A stretch of DNA of 64,000 nt from Actinomyces sp. oral taxon 171 str. F0337 (GTDB lineage Bacteria > Actinomycetota > Actinomycetes > Actinomycetales > Actinomycetaceae), in contig NZ_CP040005.1 in assembly GCF_005696555.1 (NCBI RefSeq), positions 1,240,001 to 1,304,000 on the forward strand, written 5' to 3'. Below, piece by piece: positions 38,680-52,232 of the stretch. Position 1 is the first letter of the stretch. Each line of letters begins with the position of its first letter. Position numbers and translations under genes: made by a program. The notes under the pieces are model-generated. The model saw only the letters and a program-made list of their open reading frames with translations, was not told where the DNA came from and did no database searches.

Positions 38680-39428
38680 GTGACGAGCAGGCTGTACCGG
38701 GATGAGGCGATCATCCTGCGCACCTACAAGCTGGGCGAGGCCGACCGCATCATCGTGATGCTCACCCGCCACCACGGCCAGGTGCGTGCTGTGGCAAAGG
38801 GGGTGCGCCGCACCACCTCCCGCTTCGGTGCCCGCCTGGAGCCCTTCTCCATGACCGATGTCCAGCTCCACGCCGGGCGCAGCCTCGACGTCGTCACCCA
38901 GGCCGAGATCATCGACCCCTTCGGTCGGGCCGTGAGCGCCGACTACGCCATGTTCACCTGCGCCTCGACCATGGTGGAGACCGCCGAGCGCCTCAGTGCC
39001 GACGACGGAGACCTGGGCACCGAGGCCAGCCCCCAGCAGTACCTGCTGCTGGCCGGGGCCCTGGCCGCCATGTCCCACCGGCGCCACGCCCCCGGACTCA
39101 TCCTGGACTCCTACCTGCTGCGGGCCCTGGCCCTGGGGGCTGGGCGCCCTCGTGCTATGACTGCGCCCTGTGCGGTGCACTCGGACCGCACAGGGCCTTC
39201 CATGTGCAGGCCGGCGGCGCGGTGTGCGAGTCCTGCCGCTCGGCCGGCGCCGTGGAGGTCGAGCCGGCCACGATGGTGCTCCTGGGGGCCCTGCTCACCG
39301 GCGACTGGGCCGTGGCCGACGCCTCCGGCCAGCGCGAGCGCTCGCAGGCCTCCGGGCTCGTCTCGGCCTACACGACCTGGTACCTGGAGCGGCGCCTGCG
39401 CTCCCTCGCACTGGTGGAAAGAGCATGA
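38680..39428 (+). pseudogene. recO: recO, copy A, frameshifted (apparent)
   Basis: The DNA-repair gene recO begins at GTG 38680 but loses one G from a run of six near 39137 (CTGGGGGCTGGG here, CTGGGGGGCTGGG in copy B). Everything after residue 153, including the Cys-rich zinc motif, is out of frame. Copy B (56090-56839) is intact. I regard the break as a consensus error and not as mutation. Confidence 0.85.
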
Positions 39429-40300
39429 CCATGACAGACGTCACCAGAGACATGACGGTCGAGGCGGCTCCGCCCCTGCACCGGCCCGGCCTGACCCCGC
39501 CCGTGCTGCCGGCCGCCTCCCTGCCCCAGCACGTCGCCGTCGTCATGGACGGCAACGGGCGCTGGGCCAATGCCCGCGGCCTGCCCCGCACCGAGGGCCA
39601 CCGGGTGGGGGAGGCCAATATGCTCGACGTCGCCGCCGGCGCCATTGAGATCGGCGTGAAAGAGCTGAGCGTCTACGCCTTCTCCACTGAGAACTGGCGG
39701 CGCTCACCCGGTGAGGTCCGCTTCATCATGGGCTTCGCCCGCAAGGTCCTGCGCGTCCAGCGCGATGTCCTCAACTCCTGGAACGTCAGGCTGTGCTGGG
39801 TCGGTCGCACCCCGCGCCTGTGGAAGTCCGTCCTGCGTGAGCTGCGTGAGGCCGAACGCGTCACCGCCCACAACACGGGCCTCACCCTCAACCTGTGCAT
39901 CAACTACGGCGGGCGCGCCGAGATCGCCGACGCCACCCGAGCCATCGCCGAGGACGTGGCCGCCGGCCGCCTCAAGACCTCCTCCGTCAACGAGAAGACC
40001 ATCCAGCGTTACCTCTACTCACCCACCATGCGGGACGTGGACCTGTTCATCCGCACCGGCGACGAGCAACGCACCTCCAACTTCCTCATGTGGTCCTCCT
40101 CCTATGCCGAGCTCTACTTCTCGCCCCTGGCCTGGCCCGATTTCAACCGCACCGAGCTGTGGAGGGCCTGCGAGGCCTACGCCGGACGCGAGCGCCGCTA
40201 CGGCGGCGCCGTAGACAAGGTGCTGCACGAGGAGCCCGCCGATACCGAGGACCCGGAGGACGACGAGGCTGACGAGGAACCGCACCACGACGGGCAGTAG
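39425..40300 (+). CDS. uppS: Isoprenyl transferase UppS (copy A)
   Basis: Undecaprenyl (or decaprenyl) diphosphate synthase makes the lipid carrier for cell-wall synthesis. From ATG 39425, which overlaps the recO stop (ATGA), the protein has 291 residues. Conserved regions: [20 protein letters not shown] (catalytic Asp), [21 protein letters not shown] and [16 protein letters not shown]. The last 25 residues are very acidic. Upstream in-frame starts would overlap recO, so I prefer 39425. Copy B is identical (56836-57711). Confidence 0.94.
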   Translation: MTMTDVTRDMTVEAAPPLHRPGLTPPVLPAASLPQHVAVVMDGNGRWANARGLPRTEGHRVGEANMLDVAAGAIEIGVKELSVYAFSTENWRRSPGEVRFIMGFARKVLRVQRDVLNSWNVRLCWVGRTPRLWKSVLRELREAERVTAHNTGLTLNLCINYGGRAEIADATRAIAEDVAAGRLKTSSVNEKTIQRYLYSPTMRDVDLFIRTGDEQRTSNFLMWSSSYAELYFSPLAWPDFNRTELWRACEAYAGRERRYGGAVDKVLHEEPADTEDPEDDEADEEPHHDGQ

Positions 40301-40350
40301 TCGGCCGCCCGGCACCACCGGATCGGGGCCACCAGGCGGATCAGGACAGT

Positions 40351-40776
40351 TCAGTCCTGTGAGGTGTCCTGTGCCGAGCAGGCGGCGCACAGGCCGAAGA
40401 ACTCCGCCGTGTGCTCCATCTGGGTGAAGCCCTGCTGGGTCGACACCCGCTGAATCCACTCCTCCAGCTCACCGCCGGCAACCTCCACGGTGTAGCCGCA
40501 GCGGCGGCACACGATGTGGTGGTGGTGCTCCTGCCTCTCGCAGGCCCGGTAGAGGACCTCGCCCTCGGCGCTGCGCACCTGGTCCACCGTGCCGGTCTCC
40601 GCCAGGGTCTGCAGGTTGCGGTACACGGTGGCCAGCCCCACCTTGGTGCCTTCGGCCTCCAGGGCGGAATGGATCTGCTGGGCCGAGCGGAACTCGTCGG
40701 TGCGGGTGAGGATGTCGGCGACGGCGGCGCGCTGGCGCGTGGCGCGTGGACGCTGCGCCGTGCTGCTTGCGCTCAT
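40351..40776 (-). CDS. zur: Zinc uptake regulator Zur, Fur family (copy A)
   Basis: A 141-residue Fur-family repressor. The winged helix has LATVYRNLQTLAETGTVDQV; the metal sites are the HHHHIVCRRCGYTVEV region and the C-terminal CAAC motif, giving C-x2-C pairs for structural zinc. Its position as the last gene of a zinc ABC transporter operon, and the Zur-like box upstream of znuA, argue for Zur rather than Fur. Its start overlaps the znuB stop by four bases. Confidence 0.9.
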   Translation of the reverse strand: MSASSTAQRPRATRQRAAVADILTRTDEFRSAQQIHSALEAEGTKVGLATVYRNLQTLAETGTVDQVRSAEGEVLYRACERQEHHHHIVCRRCGYTVEVAGGELEEWIQRVSTQQGFTQMEHTAEFFGLCAACSAQDTSQD

Positions 40777-41658
40777 GATCTGCCTCCTGAGGTGATGCGG
40801 TGCCGTCGGGAGCGGCTGACGAACTGCAGCAGTCCGGACAGGAGGGCGACGACGGCGTAGCCCCCACTAGGAGTACCACGATCATGGCGCCGGGAGAGAC
40901 CTCCACCCGGTAGGTGATCGTCAGACCCGACACACAGGCCACTACCCCCAGACCCATCGCCAGGTACATGGTGCGGGCGAAGGAGTGCGAGACGAGCTGG
41001 GCGATGGCCACCGGCACGATCATGACGGCCGAGACCAGCAGCGCCCCCACCACCCGCATGGACACTGAGACCGTCAGCGCCGCTACCACCGCCACCAGTA
41101 CGTTGAGGGCACTGGTGGGCAGCCCGCAGGCGCGGGCGAACTCCTCGTCGTGGCACAGCGCGAACAGCGGGCCGCGCAGTCCCAGCCCCACCAGGAGCAC
41201 CAGGGTGGCCAGGGCGATGGTGAACCAGGCGTCGGGGACCGAGACCGTGGAGATCGAGCCGAACAGGTAGTAGTTGAGATTCGTCGTCGTCCCGCCGGCG
41301 ACGCTAATGAGGATGACGCCCCCGGCGATGCCCCGTAGAACAGGATCGCCAGGGCCACGTCGCCCGGGTGCGGCCGTTGGCGCGGATGACCTCGATCAGC
41401 ACGGCGCCCAGCACGCTCACGATGATCGCCCCGGGCACGGCCCAGGCGTCACGGGAGGTGACGTTGGCGGCGGTCCCGGCCAGCCAGCCCAGGGCGATGC
41501 CGGTCAGGGCGATGTGCCCGATCCCGTCGCCCAGCAGCGCCAGGCCCGCTGAACCAGGTAGGTGCCACCACCGGGGCGGCCAGCCCCACCAGGACCGCCA
41601 CGATGAAGGCCCGCTGGATGAGGGGGCTGGCGAGCATGTCGGAGACGAACTCGATCAT
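40773..41658 (-). pseudogene. znuB-type zinc ABC permease, copy A, multiply frameshifted (apparent)
   Basis: Relative to the intact copy B (58184-59074), single C residues are missing near 40860, 41333, 41359, 41546 and 41566, each in a short C run. The reading frame is broken into pieces. No substitutions were seen. These are presumed consensus errors near a contig end. Confidence 0.85.
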
Positions 41659-42573
41659 GGGCGGGTGCTCCTACCGGAATGGGGGCGCGTTTCAGGCAAC
41701 CGATGGTCGAGGACGGGGGCGTGGTGGGCCGGAGGGCCTCCGGCGTCAGGGTGGTGGTCGTCGTCGCCGCTGTGAGTGCGGCGTGGGCCGTGGGACGCGC
41801 CGACTCTGCTGTCACGCAGATGAGCGACCTCGCCGGCCGGGCCGTCGGCGACGAGCCGGCCGTCCTGCAGGAGGATCGCCCGCTGGACGACGTCGGCGAG
41901 CTCACCCATCTCGTGCAGGACCGTCACCAGGGTCAGCCCCTGCGCGCGCAGCCCCCGGAGGATCTCGGCCAGGACTCACGCTGGCACGGTCGATGCCGGC
42001 CAGGGGCTCATCGAGGATGAGCAGCTCTGGGGAGCGCACCAGGGCTCGGGCGATGAGGACGCGCTGGGCCTGCCCGCCGGAGAAGACCTGGACGTGGTCC
42101 GCGGCCCGGTGGGCCAGGCCGACGGCGTCGAGTGCGGCCATGGCCTTGCATTTGGCGCTCCGCCCCCGTCGGCCCAGGGCCTGCGCGGTCCCAGGAGCCC
42201 GGATCGCACCACCTCCAGGGCGGTGGCCGGACACCGGAGCCGGCACCGATCCGCTGGGGACGTAGCCGACGCGCTCCCAGGGGACCCTGCGGCGGCGCGA
42301 GGTGGGGGCGCCCAGGACCTCGATGCTGCCGCCGGACAGGGGCACCAGCCCCAGAACGGCCTTGACGAGGGTGGACTTGCCCGAGCCGTTGGCGCCCAGG
42401 ATCGCCACGGACTCGCCGCCGCCCACGGCCAGGCTCACGTCGTCCAGGATGAGGGAGGAGCCCAGGACGACGCTGAGCTCGCGGATCCTGATGGCGAGCG
42501 CGGACGACGCCGCCCGGGGTGAGTCGGACGGCGTCGTCACAGACGCTGATGATGGTGAAGATGATGAGGTCAT
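41655..42573 (-). pseudogene. znuC-type zinc ABC ATPase, copy A, multiply frameshifted (apparent)
   Basis: Relative to intact copy B (59071-59994), single G residues are missing near 41968, 41976, 42169, 42230 and 42256. The Walker A half and the C-terminal His-rich tail remain readable, but in different frames. All breaks are in short G runs. Confidence 0.85.
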
Positions 42574-42646
42574 GCCGTTTCGATCATGCCAATCTGAGTG
42601 GACGTCATCTGCTCGGGATCTCGGGCTCGGTGGCCCGGCCCCGAGG

Positions 42647-43399
42647 CTACTGGCACACCATGGCGGACTTGAGCCGCTCCAGGTTGCTGGTCATGGCGTC
42701 GGTGTAGTCGCCCCGCTCGGGCTTGGACTCCAGGGGACTGAGGACGCTCGTCTTCGCATCGGTCTCCGCGGCGATCGCCTTGGCGGGAGCGTCGGAGACC
42801 AGCTCCTCGGTGAAGATCGTCTTCACCCCGTCTTCTCGACCACCGACTTGATGTTGGCCATCTCAGCGGGGCTGGGCTCAGCATCGGGGTCGATGCCGGA
42901 GATGGAGGCCTGGGTCAGGCCGTAGCGCTCGGCCATGTAGCCGAAGGCGGCGTGGGTGGTGATGAAGGTCTTGTGCTGGCAGGTGGACAGGCCCTGCTTG
43001 TACTGGTTGTCCAGGCCGGTCAGCGCCGTCTTGAGCTTGTCCAGGTTCGCCTTGTAGTCGTTGGCGTTGGCCGGGTCGATCTGGGCGAAGGAGGCCTCGA
43101 GGGCCTCGGCCACCTTGATCATGCGGTCCGGGTCGAGCCAGAAGTGCGGGTCGAGGTCACTGTCGTGCCCCTCCTCGCCCTCGGTGTGACCGTGCTCATC
43201 GTGACCGTGCTCGTCCTTGTGCTCGTCGTGGCCGGCCTCGCTGGCCTGCGCGGTGGCGGCGGCACTCGCCGTGGCCGAGGCGCCGTCGGTGGCCTCCTCG
43301 CCGTGCTCGTGCTCCTCCTCAACCCCCTCGTGGTGGACGAGGTTGGCCGGCTTGCTGAGGTCCACCACGGTGGGCCCGGAGCCGACCTCCTTGACGGCC
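42647..43399 (-). pseudogene. znuA-type zinc-binding protein, copy A, truncated by the repeat junction
   Basis: This is the 3' two-thirds of the znuA gene, intact in copy B at 60068-61171. One C is missing near 42829. At 43399|43400 the gene is cut and joined to the middle of the AlbA_2 gene, so the signal peptide and first 116 or so codons are absent. The truncation coincides exactly with the duplication boundary. Confidence 0.9.
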
Positions 43400-43812
43400 C
43401 GGCAACCAATGCCGGATCAGCCTGGCGAGTGGAGGAACCGAGACGCACGTAGACGCCCGCTTCCGGCCCCTGCCGGGTGATGTAGTGGGGGCGTCGGGTG
43501 CTCAGAGGAACATCGACGACGAGAACAGTCTTGTCGGCGAGCGGGACAAGTCGATGGCGGGAACCAGCTGCGGCGAGATCCAGTCATCGATGAGACTGAC
43601 GACGCGCTCCTCCTCAGCGAGCGGGTCCTCAACACCGACCACGGTGCCATCATCCGCGATCCCGATGACGAGGCGACCACCGCGGAGTTCGCGAAGGCTG
43701 TGATGGTGCGCAGTGGCCCAGTGGGTGAGCTGAGATCCCGCTTGAACTCCAGAGTCTTGCCTTCGCGGTCAACGAGTCGGCCGTCATTTCCAAGGGTGAG
43801 GTAGTCAGTCAT
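43400..43812 (-). pseudogene. AlbA_2 gene, copy B, 5' fragment
   Basis: The first 138 codons of the AlbA_2/HATPase gene, starting at 43812 and cut at 43400 by the junction with znuA. One G (near 43550) and one C (near 43681) are missing, shifting the frame twice. The complete gene is at 24811-26379. Confidence 0.9.
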
Positions 43813-44055
43813 ACGAATCCTCGAAAGACATTACTGGTGTGGGTGCCGCCCGCGATTCGGGGCCCTGGGCCGACTGCAACAACTAGCCGATCCGAGACGG
43901 AGAGTCGGGATCAGATGTGACGTACCGGAAGAATGTCGAGAGGCCCAGCAGATCCGGATGACGATTAGGGCGGCATGATGTGGCTGCAGAGTGCGCGCGG
44001 CCCAGGACGCCGTGCCCTCGGCGTCTCCGGGGCCGATCATCTAGGATCGACCGTG

Positions 44056-45262
<1,207 letters not shown>

Positions 45263-45273
<11 letters not shown>

Positions 45274-45719
45274 GGTCATCAACGAGACCACCACCGTCAT
45301 CGACGCCGCCGAGTTCGCGGACCTCGCCGACCGTCCTGACCGCCATGCACGTCAGCCCCGCCGCCGAGCTCAACATCATGTTCATCGACCCCGAGCCCAT
45401 GGAAGAGCTCCACGTGCGCTGGCTTGACCTGCCCGGCCCCACCGACGTCATGAGCTTCCCCATGGACGAGCTGCGCCCCGGCTCAGCCGACTCGCCCACC
45501 CCCGCCGGCACCCTGGGCGACATCGTCCTGTGCCCGCAGGTCGCCGCCAAGCAGGCCCTTGCCGCCGGCCACTCAGCCGTCGAGGAGATGCTCCTGCTCA
45601 CCGTCCACGGCATCCTCCACCTCCTGGGCTACGACCACGCCGAGCCCGAGGAGAAGAAGGAGATGTTCGACCTCCAGCGCCGCCTCCTGCTGACCTTCCT
45701 GGCCGAGCGCGGCAAGTGA
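45263..45719 (+). pseudogene. ybeY: ybeY, copy B, frameshifted (apparent)
   Basis: Same gene as 27838-28296, with two bases missing near 45330 (GACCACGTC reads GACCGTC). The catalytic His motif downstream is readable, but out of frame with the start. Confidence 0.88.
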
Positions 45720-45726
45720 GACCCGC

Positions 45727-47009
45727 GTGACCGGCATCCCCACCGCCGCGCTCATCGCCTGCGCGGTGATCGTCCTGGCCCTGGGGGCCCTCCTATCAGC
45801 CGGCGAGTCGCCCTGCTGCGCTTCACCCGGGCCGCCGCCGACGACCTCATCGAGGAGGGCCGCCGCGGCGCCGCCAGGGTCCGCCGCCTGGCCGAGCACC
45901 GCACCCGGGTCCTGGGCGCCCTCAGCGTCGCCCGCGTCGCCGTCGACATGCTCGCCGCCGTCCTCATCACCCTGGCCGCCTCCGGGCTCGTGCGCGCCTG
46001 GTGGCAGGTCCTGGCCCTGGCCCTGCTGGCCAACATCATCCTGCTGGGCGTGGTCGTCGGCCTCTCCCCACGCACCTACGGCCGGCGCAACCCCGCCGGC
46101 ACCCTCCTCGCCCTGGGGGGCCTGCTCACCTGGGTCGACGTCCTGGCCGCCCCGCAGCGCCGGCTCGTCTCCCGCACCCGCCGCCCCGAGTCCGCCCCCA
46201 CCGACGCCGAGACCCGCGAGGCCGTCAACGAGGACCTGCGCGAGATGATCGACGAGATCGGCGAGACCGACACCATCGAGGACGAGGACCGCGAGATGAT
46301 GCGCTCGGTGGTCGAGCTCGGCCAGACCCTCGTGCGCGAGGTCATGGTCCCACGCACCGACATGGTCACCATCGACGCCCACAAGCCCGCCTCCGCAGCC
46401 ATGCGCCTGTTCATCCGCTCCGGCTACTCACGCGTCCCCGTCATCGGGGAGGACGCCGACGACGTGCGCGGCATCCTCTACCTCAAGGACGTCCTGCGTC
46501 GCCTGGCCGCCCACCCCGAGCACGAGGCCCTCGCCGTGGCCGGATTCGTCCGCGACGCCGAGTACGTCCCCGAGACGAAACCCGCCGACGACCTCCTGCG
46601 CGAGATGCAGACCGGCCGCTTCCACATGGCCCTGGCCGTCGACGAGTACGGCGGCACCGCCGGCCTGGTCACCATGGAGGACCTCCTGGAGGAGGTCGTC
46701 GGCGAGCTCACCGACGAGCACGACCCCGAGCTGCCCGAGGTCGTCGAAGTCGCCCCCGGCACCTACCGCGTCCCCGCCCGACTCGCCCTGGACGAGCTCG
46801 GCGAGCTCTTCGACCTCGAGATCGACGACGACGACGTCGACACCGTCGGCGGCCTGCTCACCAAGGCCATCGGCCGCGTCCCCCTGCCGGCGCCGCCGGA
46901 GACCCCAGGGCGTCCACCTCCAGGCCGAGGAGGCCACCGGCGCCGCCGCCAGGTCTCCACTATTCTCGCCTCGCGCACCCCCGCACCCGAAGAGGACACC
47001 GATGACTGA
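45727..47009 (+). pseudogene. corC-like gene, copy B, frameshifted (apparent)
   Basis: Same gene as 28304-29590. It lacks single bases near 45809, 46887, 46904 and 46940. The middle part with the CBS domains is still a long open frame. Confidence 0.88.
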
Positions 47010-48174
47010 CACCGCCGACCACACCGCCCCCGCAGCCCGCGACGACCAGCCCCAGGCCCCCGAGGAGCTCCTGGCCGAGTCCCTCGAGATGCCCGCACCC
47101 GGCCCCGCCCGGCCGGCTTCCGCTTCCCACCGACGCCGAGCTCATGGACGGCCCCAACCCGCTCACCGACCCCGACGACGAGGACGACGACGTGGACGAG
47201 AGTGCCGACACCGCCGACACTGCCGACTCGGCCCGCGTCGAGATCGTTGTCCCCGACTTCCCCGAGGACTTCCGCGCCGGCTTCGCCTGCATCGTGGGTC
47301 GCCCCAACGCTGGCAAGTCCACCCTCACCAACGCCCTGGTCGGCGCCAAGATCGCCATCACCTCCGGGCGCCCCCAGACCACCCGCCACAACGTGCGCGG
47401 CGTCATCCACCAGGACAATGCGCAGATCGTCCTGGTCGACACCCCCGGTCTCCACCGCCCCGCACCCTGTTGGGCAAGCGCCTCAACGACTTGGTGCGCG
47501 AGACCCTCACCGACGTCGACGTCGTCGTCTTCTGCGTCCCCGCCAACGAGAAGATCGGCCCGGGCGACCGCTTCATCACCCGCGACCTCGCCGAGCTGCG
47601 CACCCCCGTGGTCGCCGTGGTCACCAAGGCTGACACCGTTACCCGCGAGGCCCTGGCCGCACAGCTCCTGGCCGTCAGCGAGCTGGGGGAGTGGGCCGAC
47701 ATCGTCCCGGTCTCAGCCCAGCGCAACGAGCAGATCGACGTCCTCAAGGAGGTCCTGCTCAAGTACATGCCCCTGTCCCCCCGCTGTACCCCACCGGCGA
47801 GATCACCGACGAGCCCCAGCAGGTCATGATCGCCGAGCTCGTGCGCGAGGCCGCCTGGAGGGCGTGCGCGACGAGCTGCCCCACTCCCTGGCCGTCGTCG
47901 TCGACGAGATCGCCGACCCCGACGACGAGCGTGAGGTCGGCCGCATCAAGGGCGCCGGAGGTCGTCTCCAGGTGCGCGTGAGCCTCGTCGTCGAGCGCGA
48001 CTCCCAGAAGGCCATCATCATCGGCAAGGGAGGGCGGCGCCTCAAGGAGGTGGGCGTCACCGCCGTAAGGGCATCGAGGAGCTGCTGGGGCGCAAGGTTT
48101 ACCTCGACCTGCACGTGCGCACCGCCAAGGACTGGCAGTCCGACCCCAAGGCCCTGGCCCGCCTCGGTTTCTGA
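47002..48174 (+). pseudogene. era: era, copy B, frameshifted (apparent)
   Basis: Same gene as 29583-30761. It lacks single C residues near 47110, 47128, 47460, 47782, 47853 and 48063. The G1 and G3 motifs lie in one frame, the G4 motif in another, and the KH domain is broken. Six losses in 1.2 kb in an essential gene would be lethal if real and unbacked. Confidence 0.88.
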
Positions 48175-48326
48175 ACCCTCCGCGCTGCGAGCGGAGGGGT
48201 GCGGACGGTATCTGGGACGGGAACGTGCGACACCAGGCGACTCGACATCCGAATCAGTCGCGCACAAGGGGTGCTGTCACGCACACTTGGAAGGTCCAAT
48301 ACCACATCGACCTGGAGACCAAACGC

Positions 48327-51300
48327 ATGACGAACAACGCCGTTCCCAGTCAGCCCCGTACCGACGCAGGTAGCGCAGGGCGCCGCTGCCCCGACGACCT
48401 GTGGGCGCTGGGTGAGAGAGCCGTCGCCCGAGCACGCCGGTGGGCTGACGAGTCGGCCTCCGAGCCGGTACCGCGTTCGGCCAAGCTTCTCTCCGGCATC
48501 CTCTCCGACCCCGAGGGCCTGACATTCACCACCCGCTTCGTCGACGACGTCGTGCGTCCCACCGACCTCGACGTCGCCAGCACCGCCCTCAAGCGCCTCT
48601 CCTCAGGGCGCACCGACTTCCTGCCGCCCGCCCTGGCCGGTGCCATGGGACTGGGCTCGGCCGCCTCCCGTCTCGCCCCGCGCACCGTCACCGCCGTCGC
48701 CCGTCGTGTCTTTCGCGAGATCGTCGGCGACCTCGTCGTCGACGCCACCGACAAGGGACTCGGGCCCGCCCTCGCCCGCCTGCGCAAGGGCGGCAACCGC
48801 CTCAACGTCAACCTCCTGGGCGAGGCCGTCCTGGGGGAGAAGGAGGCGGCCCGCCGCCTGGCCGAGGTCTCCCGCCTTGTCACCCGCGAGGACGTCGACT
48901 ACGTCTCGGTCAAGGTCTCCGCCGTCACCGGCCCCCACAACCCCTGGGGCTTCGAGGAGGTCGTCGCCCACGGCGTCCAGGCCCTCCTGCCCTCTACCGC
49001 CTGGCCCGCGACCACGGCGCCTTCCTCAACCTGGACATGGAGGACTACAAGGACCTCGACCTGACCATCGCGGTCTTCACCGCGATCCTCGACCAGGAGG
49101 ACATGCGCGGCTACGAGGCCGGCATCGTCCTGCAGGCCTACCTGCCCGACTCCCTGGGCGCCATGCAGCGCCTCCAGGAGTGGGCCGCCAAGCGTGTCGC
49201 CTCCGGCGGCTCACGAGTCAAGGTCCGCATCGTCAAGGGCGCCAACCTGTCCATGGAGAAGGTCGACGCCGAGATCCACGGCTGGGAGCTGACCACCTGG
49301 CCCTCCAAGCAGGCCACCGACACCAACTACAAGCGCATGCTCTCCTGGGCGATGACGCCCGAGCGCACCCGCAACATCCGCCTGGGCGTAGCCGGCCAGA
49401 ACCTCTTCGACATCGCCTTCGCCTTCGAGCTGCGCGCCGCACGCGGCGTCGAGGACAGCGTCGAGTTCGAGATGCTCTCCGGCATGGCCACCGGCATCCA
49501 GGAGGTCGTCCGCCGCGAGACCGGCCACCTCCTGCTGTACGTACCCGTCGTCGACCCCCACGAGTTCGACGTCGCCATCTCCTACCTGGTGCGCCGCCTG
49601 GAGGAGAACGCGGCGCCGGAGAACTTCATGTCCGGCGTCTTCGACCTGGCCAGCAACGAGCAGATCTTCGCCCGCGAGCGCGACCGCTTCCTGGCGGCCC
49701 TCTCCGACCTCGACCCGGATGCCCCGGTGCCGGTGCCCAACCGCACCCAGAACCGGCTCGCCGAGCGGGAGGCGGGCATTCCGAAGGAGACCGGGACAGT
49801 GGCCGAGCGTGCCAGGAGGTCCTTCGTCTCCGAGTCCGACTCCGACCCGGCCCTGGCCGCCAACCGCCAGTGGGCCCGGGATATCGCCGCCGCCATCCCG
49901 GGCTCCACGCGGGGCGTGGCCGAGGTGGAGGCAGGCGCCGCCCGTCTGGCCACGAATGCCTCGGTGGACTCCCTCGTGGCCGCGACGGCCGAGGCCGCCG
50001 GAGTCTGGCAGTCCCTGGACCCGGAGGAGCGGGCCGCCGCCCTGCACCGTGTCGGCGACGTCCTGGCCGCCCGGCGCGCCGAGCTCATCGAGGTCGCCGG
50101 CTCCGAGGCCGGCAAGACCATCGACCAGTCCGACCCCGAGGTCAGTGAGGCCATCGACTTCTGCCACCACTACGCCGAGTCCTCGCTGCTCCTGCACGAC
50201 CCGGAGTACATGGTCGGGGCCCGCTTCGCCCCGGTGGACGTCACCGTGGTCGCCTCGCCCTGGAACTTCCCGGTGGCCATCCCCACCGGGGGAGTGGCCG
50301 CGGCCCTGGCGGCCGGCAGCGCCGTCATCCTCAAGCCCGCCCCGCCGGCCCGACGCTGCGCGGCCGAGCTCGTGCGCGCCTTCCACGACGCCGGGATCCC
50401 CGAGGACCTCGTGGTGCTCGCCCCGCTGGAGGACGGCGACGTCTCACGCCACTTGGTGACCCACAAGGACGTCGACCGCGTGGTCCTCACCGGCTCCTAC
50501 GACACGGCCCGCCTCTTCCGTTCCTGGAAGCCGGACATGCACCTGCTGGGGGAGACCAGCGGCAAGAACGCCATCATCGTCACCCCCTCGGCCGACCCCG
50601 ACATCGCCGTGCGCGACGCCGTCTACTCGGCCTTCGCCCACGCCGGCCAGAAGTGCTCGGCCTCCTCCCTGCTGGTCCTGGTCTCCTCGGCCGGAAACTC
50701 CGAGCGCATCGCCCGCCAGCTCGTGGACGCCACCGCCTCCCTGCGGGTCAGGCTCCCGCTGTCGCTGGACTCCCAGATGGGGCCCGTCGTCGTGCCCGAT
50801 GACGAGAAGGCCGTGCGCGGCCTGACCACGCTGGGGGTCGGCGAGCACTGGGTCCTCAAGCCCCGCTACCTCGGTGACGGCCTGTGGACCCCGGGCATCC
50901 GCGCCGGGGTCGTGCCCGGCAGCGAGTTCCACCTCACCGAGTACTTCGCGCCGGTCATCGGCGTCATGCGGGTCGACACGCTCGAGGAGGCCATCGAGGC
51001 GGTCAACGCCGTCGACTACGGGCTCACCTCCGGGCTCCAGACCCTCGACGCGGCCGAGCTGGCCGTCTGGCTCGACTCGATCCAGGCCGGCAACATCTAC
51101 GTCAACCGCGGCATCACCGGGGCCATCGTGCGCCGCCAGCCCTTCGGCGGCTGGAAGCGCTCGGCCATCGGCTCGACGACGAAGGCCGGCGGTCCCTCCT
51201 ACCTGCTGGGACTGGGGGACATCGAGCCCGCAGACGGCCAGGACGTGAAGGAGCCTGCGGGCCAGGGCACTGCGGCGCTGGACCCTCGCGTGGCGAGCCT

Positions 51301-51898
51301 GTGCGACGCCGTCAGCGGTCAGCTGGGCGAGGACGACCTGGCCGGGCTGCGCCGCGCCCTGGTGGCCGACGCCTCGGCCTGGAGGAGCGCCTACGGCGCC
51401 AACCGCGATGTCACGGCACTGGCCTGCGAGCGCAACGTGCTGCGCTACCGACCCACTGACGTCGTCGTGCGCGCCGGGTCTGGAACCGAGCCGGCCGACG
51501 TCGTGCGCGTCATGGCGGCCGGCGTGCGCGCCGGAGGGTTCATCAGCCTGTCGGTGGCCGACCGTCTGCCCCAGCCGTTGCAGAACGCGCTGCTGGCAGC
51601 AGGCGTCCAGGTGACGGTCGAGGACCAGGACACCTGGGACGCCCGCCTGGCTGAGCTCTCCGCCTCCGGCGGGCTGGGAACGCGTGTGCGCATCCTCGGC
51701 CCACGTGAGGAGACCTCGGCCGCCCGCTGGAGCCAGGCCAGCCGGGTGACCGGCGGGAGCCCCGACATCGCCCTGTACACCGGGGCCGTGACGGCCTGCC
51801 CGCACTCCGAGCTGCTGCCCTTCCTGCGCGAGCAGGCTGTGGCCATCACCAACCACCGCTTCGGCACCCCGCTGGACCTGGCCGAGGGCCTCCTGTAG
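48327..51898 (+). pseudogene. putA: putA, copy B, single frameshift (apparent)
   Basis: Same gene as 30915-34487 with one C missing near 48990 (CTGCCCTCTACC for CTGCCCCTCTACC). This splits it into an N-terminal part and a 953-residue downstream frame from ATG 49037. Otherwise identical by eye. Confidence 0.88.
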
Positions 51899-51937
51899 GC
51901 CGGTCGGCGCCAGGACACAGACACCCCGCCGAACCGA

Positions 51938-51985
51938 GTAGTCGGGTGGTGCCCTCCCCAGACGGGGAGGGCACCACCCGACTAC
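51938..51985. terminator. 22-bp stem-loop terminator (copy B)
   Basis: Identical to the hairpin at 34527-34574, between convergent putA and the XRE gene. Confidence 0.8.
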
Positions 51986-52001
51986 GATGAGTGGCAGCGT
52001 T

Positions 52002-52232
52002 TTACGTCAGGCGGGGGAACTCCTCCAAGGAGAAGACCGACTCCACGGCCACGTCGAAGTAGCGGGCGATGCGCAGGGCCAGGTGCAGTGAGGGGGCGTA
52101 CTCCCCGCGCTCGAGGTAACCCACCGTCTGGTAGTGGACGCCGAGGGCCTCAGCGAGCTCTCGGCGACTCACCCTGCGGTCGGCACGCAGGACCGCGATC
52201 CGGTTGTGGACGACGTCGTCGGACATGGTCAC
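52002..52232 (-). CDS. Small XRE-family regulator (copy B)
   Basis: Sequence identical by eye to 34591-34821: a single 76-residue helix-turn-helix protein at the end of the ABC exporter operon. It is probably the same chromosomal gene listed twice. Confidence 0.85.
   Translation of the reverse strand: MTMSDDVVHNRIAVLRADRRVSRRELAEALGVHYQTVGYLERGEYAPSLHLALRIARYFDVAVESVFSLEEFPRLT

Noticed and set aside
37644..38723. Long minus-strand frame opposite leuA, and similar ones opposite lepA, putA and phoH
   Set aside because: These are typical antisense shadows of high-GC codon bias: Val/Gly/His/Asp-rich, with no motifs or ribosome sites.
49037..51898. A separate 953-residue protein starting inside putA
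   Set aside because: It is the downstream part of putA after the frameshift near 48990. The proline dehydrogenase domain would be truncated, and copy A is continuous.
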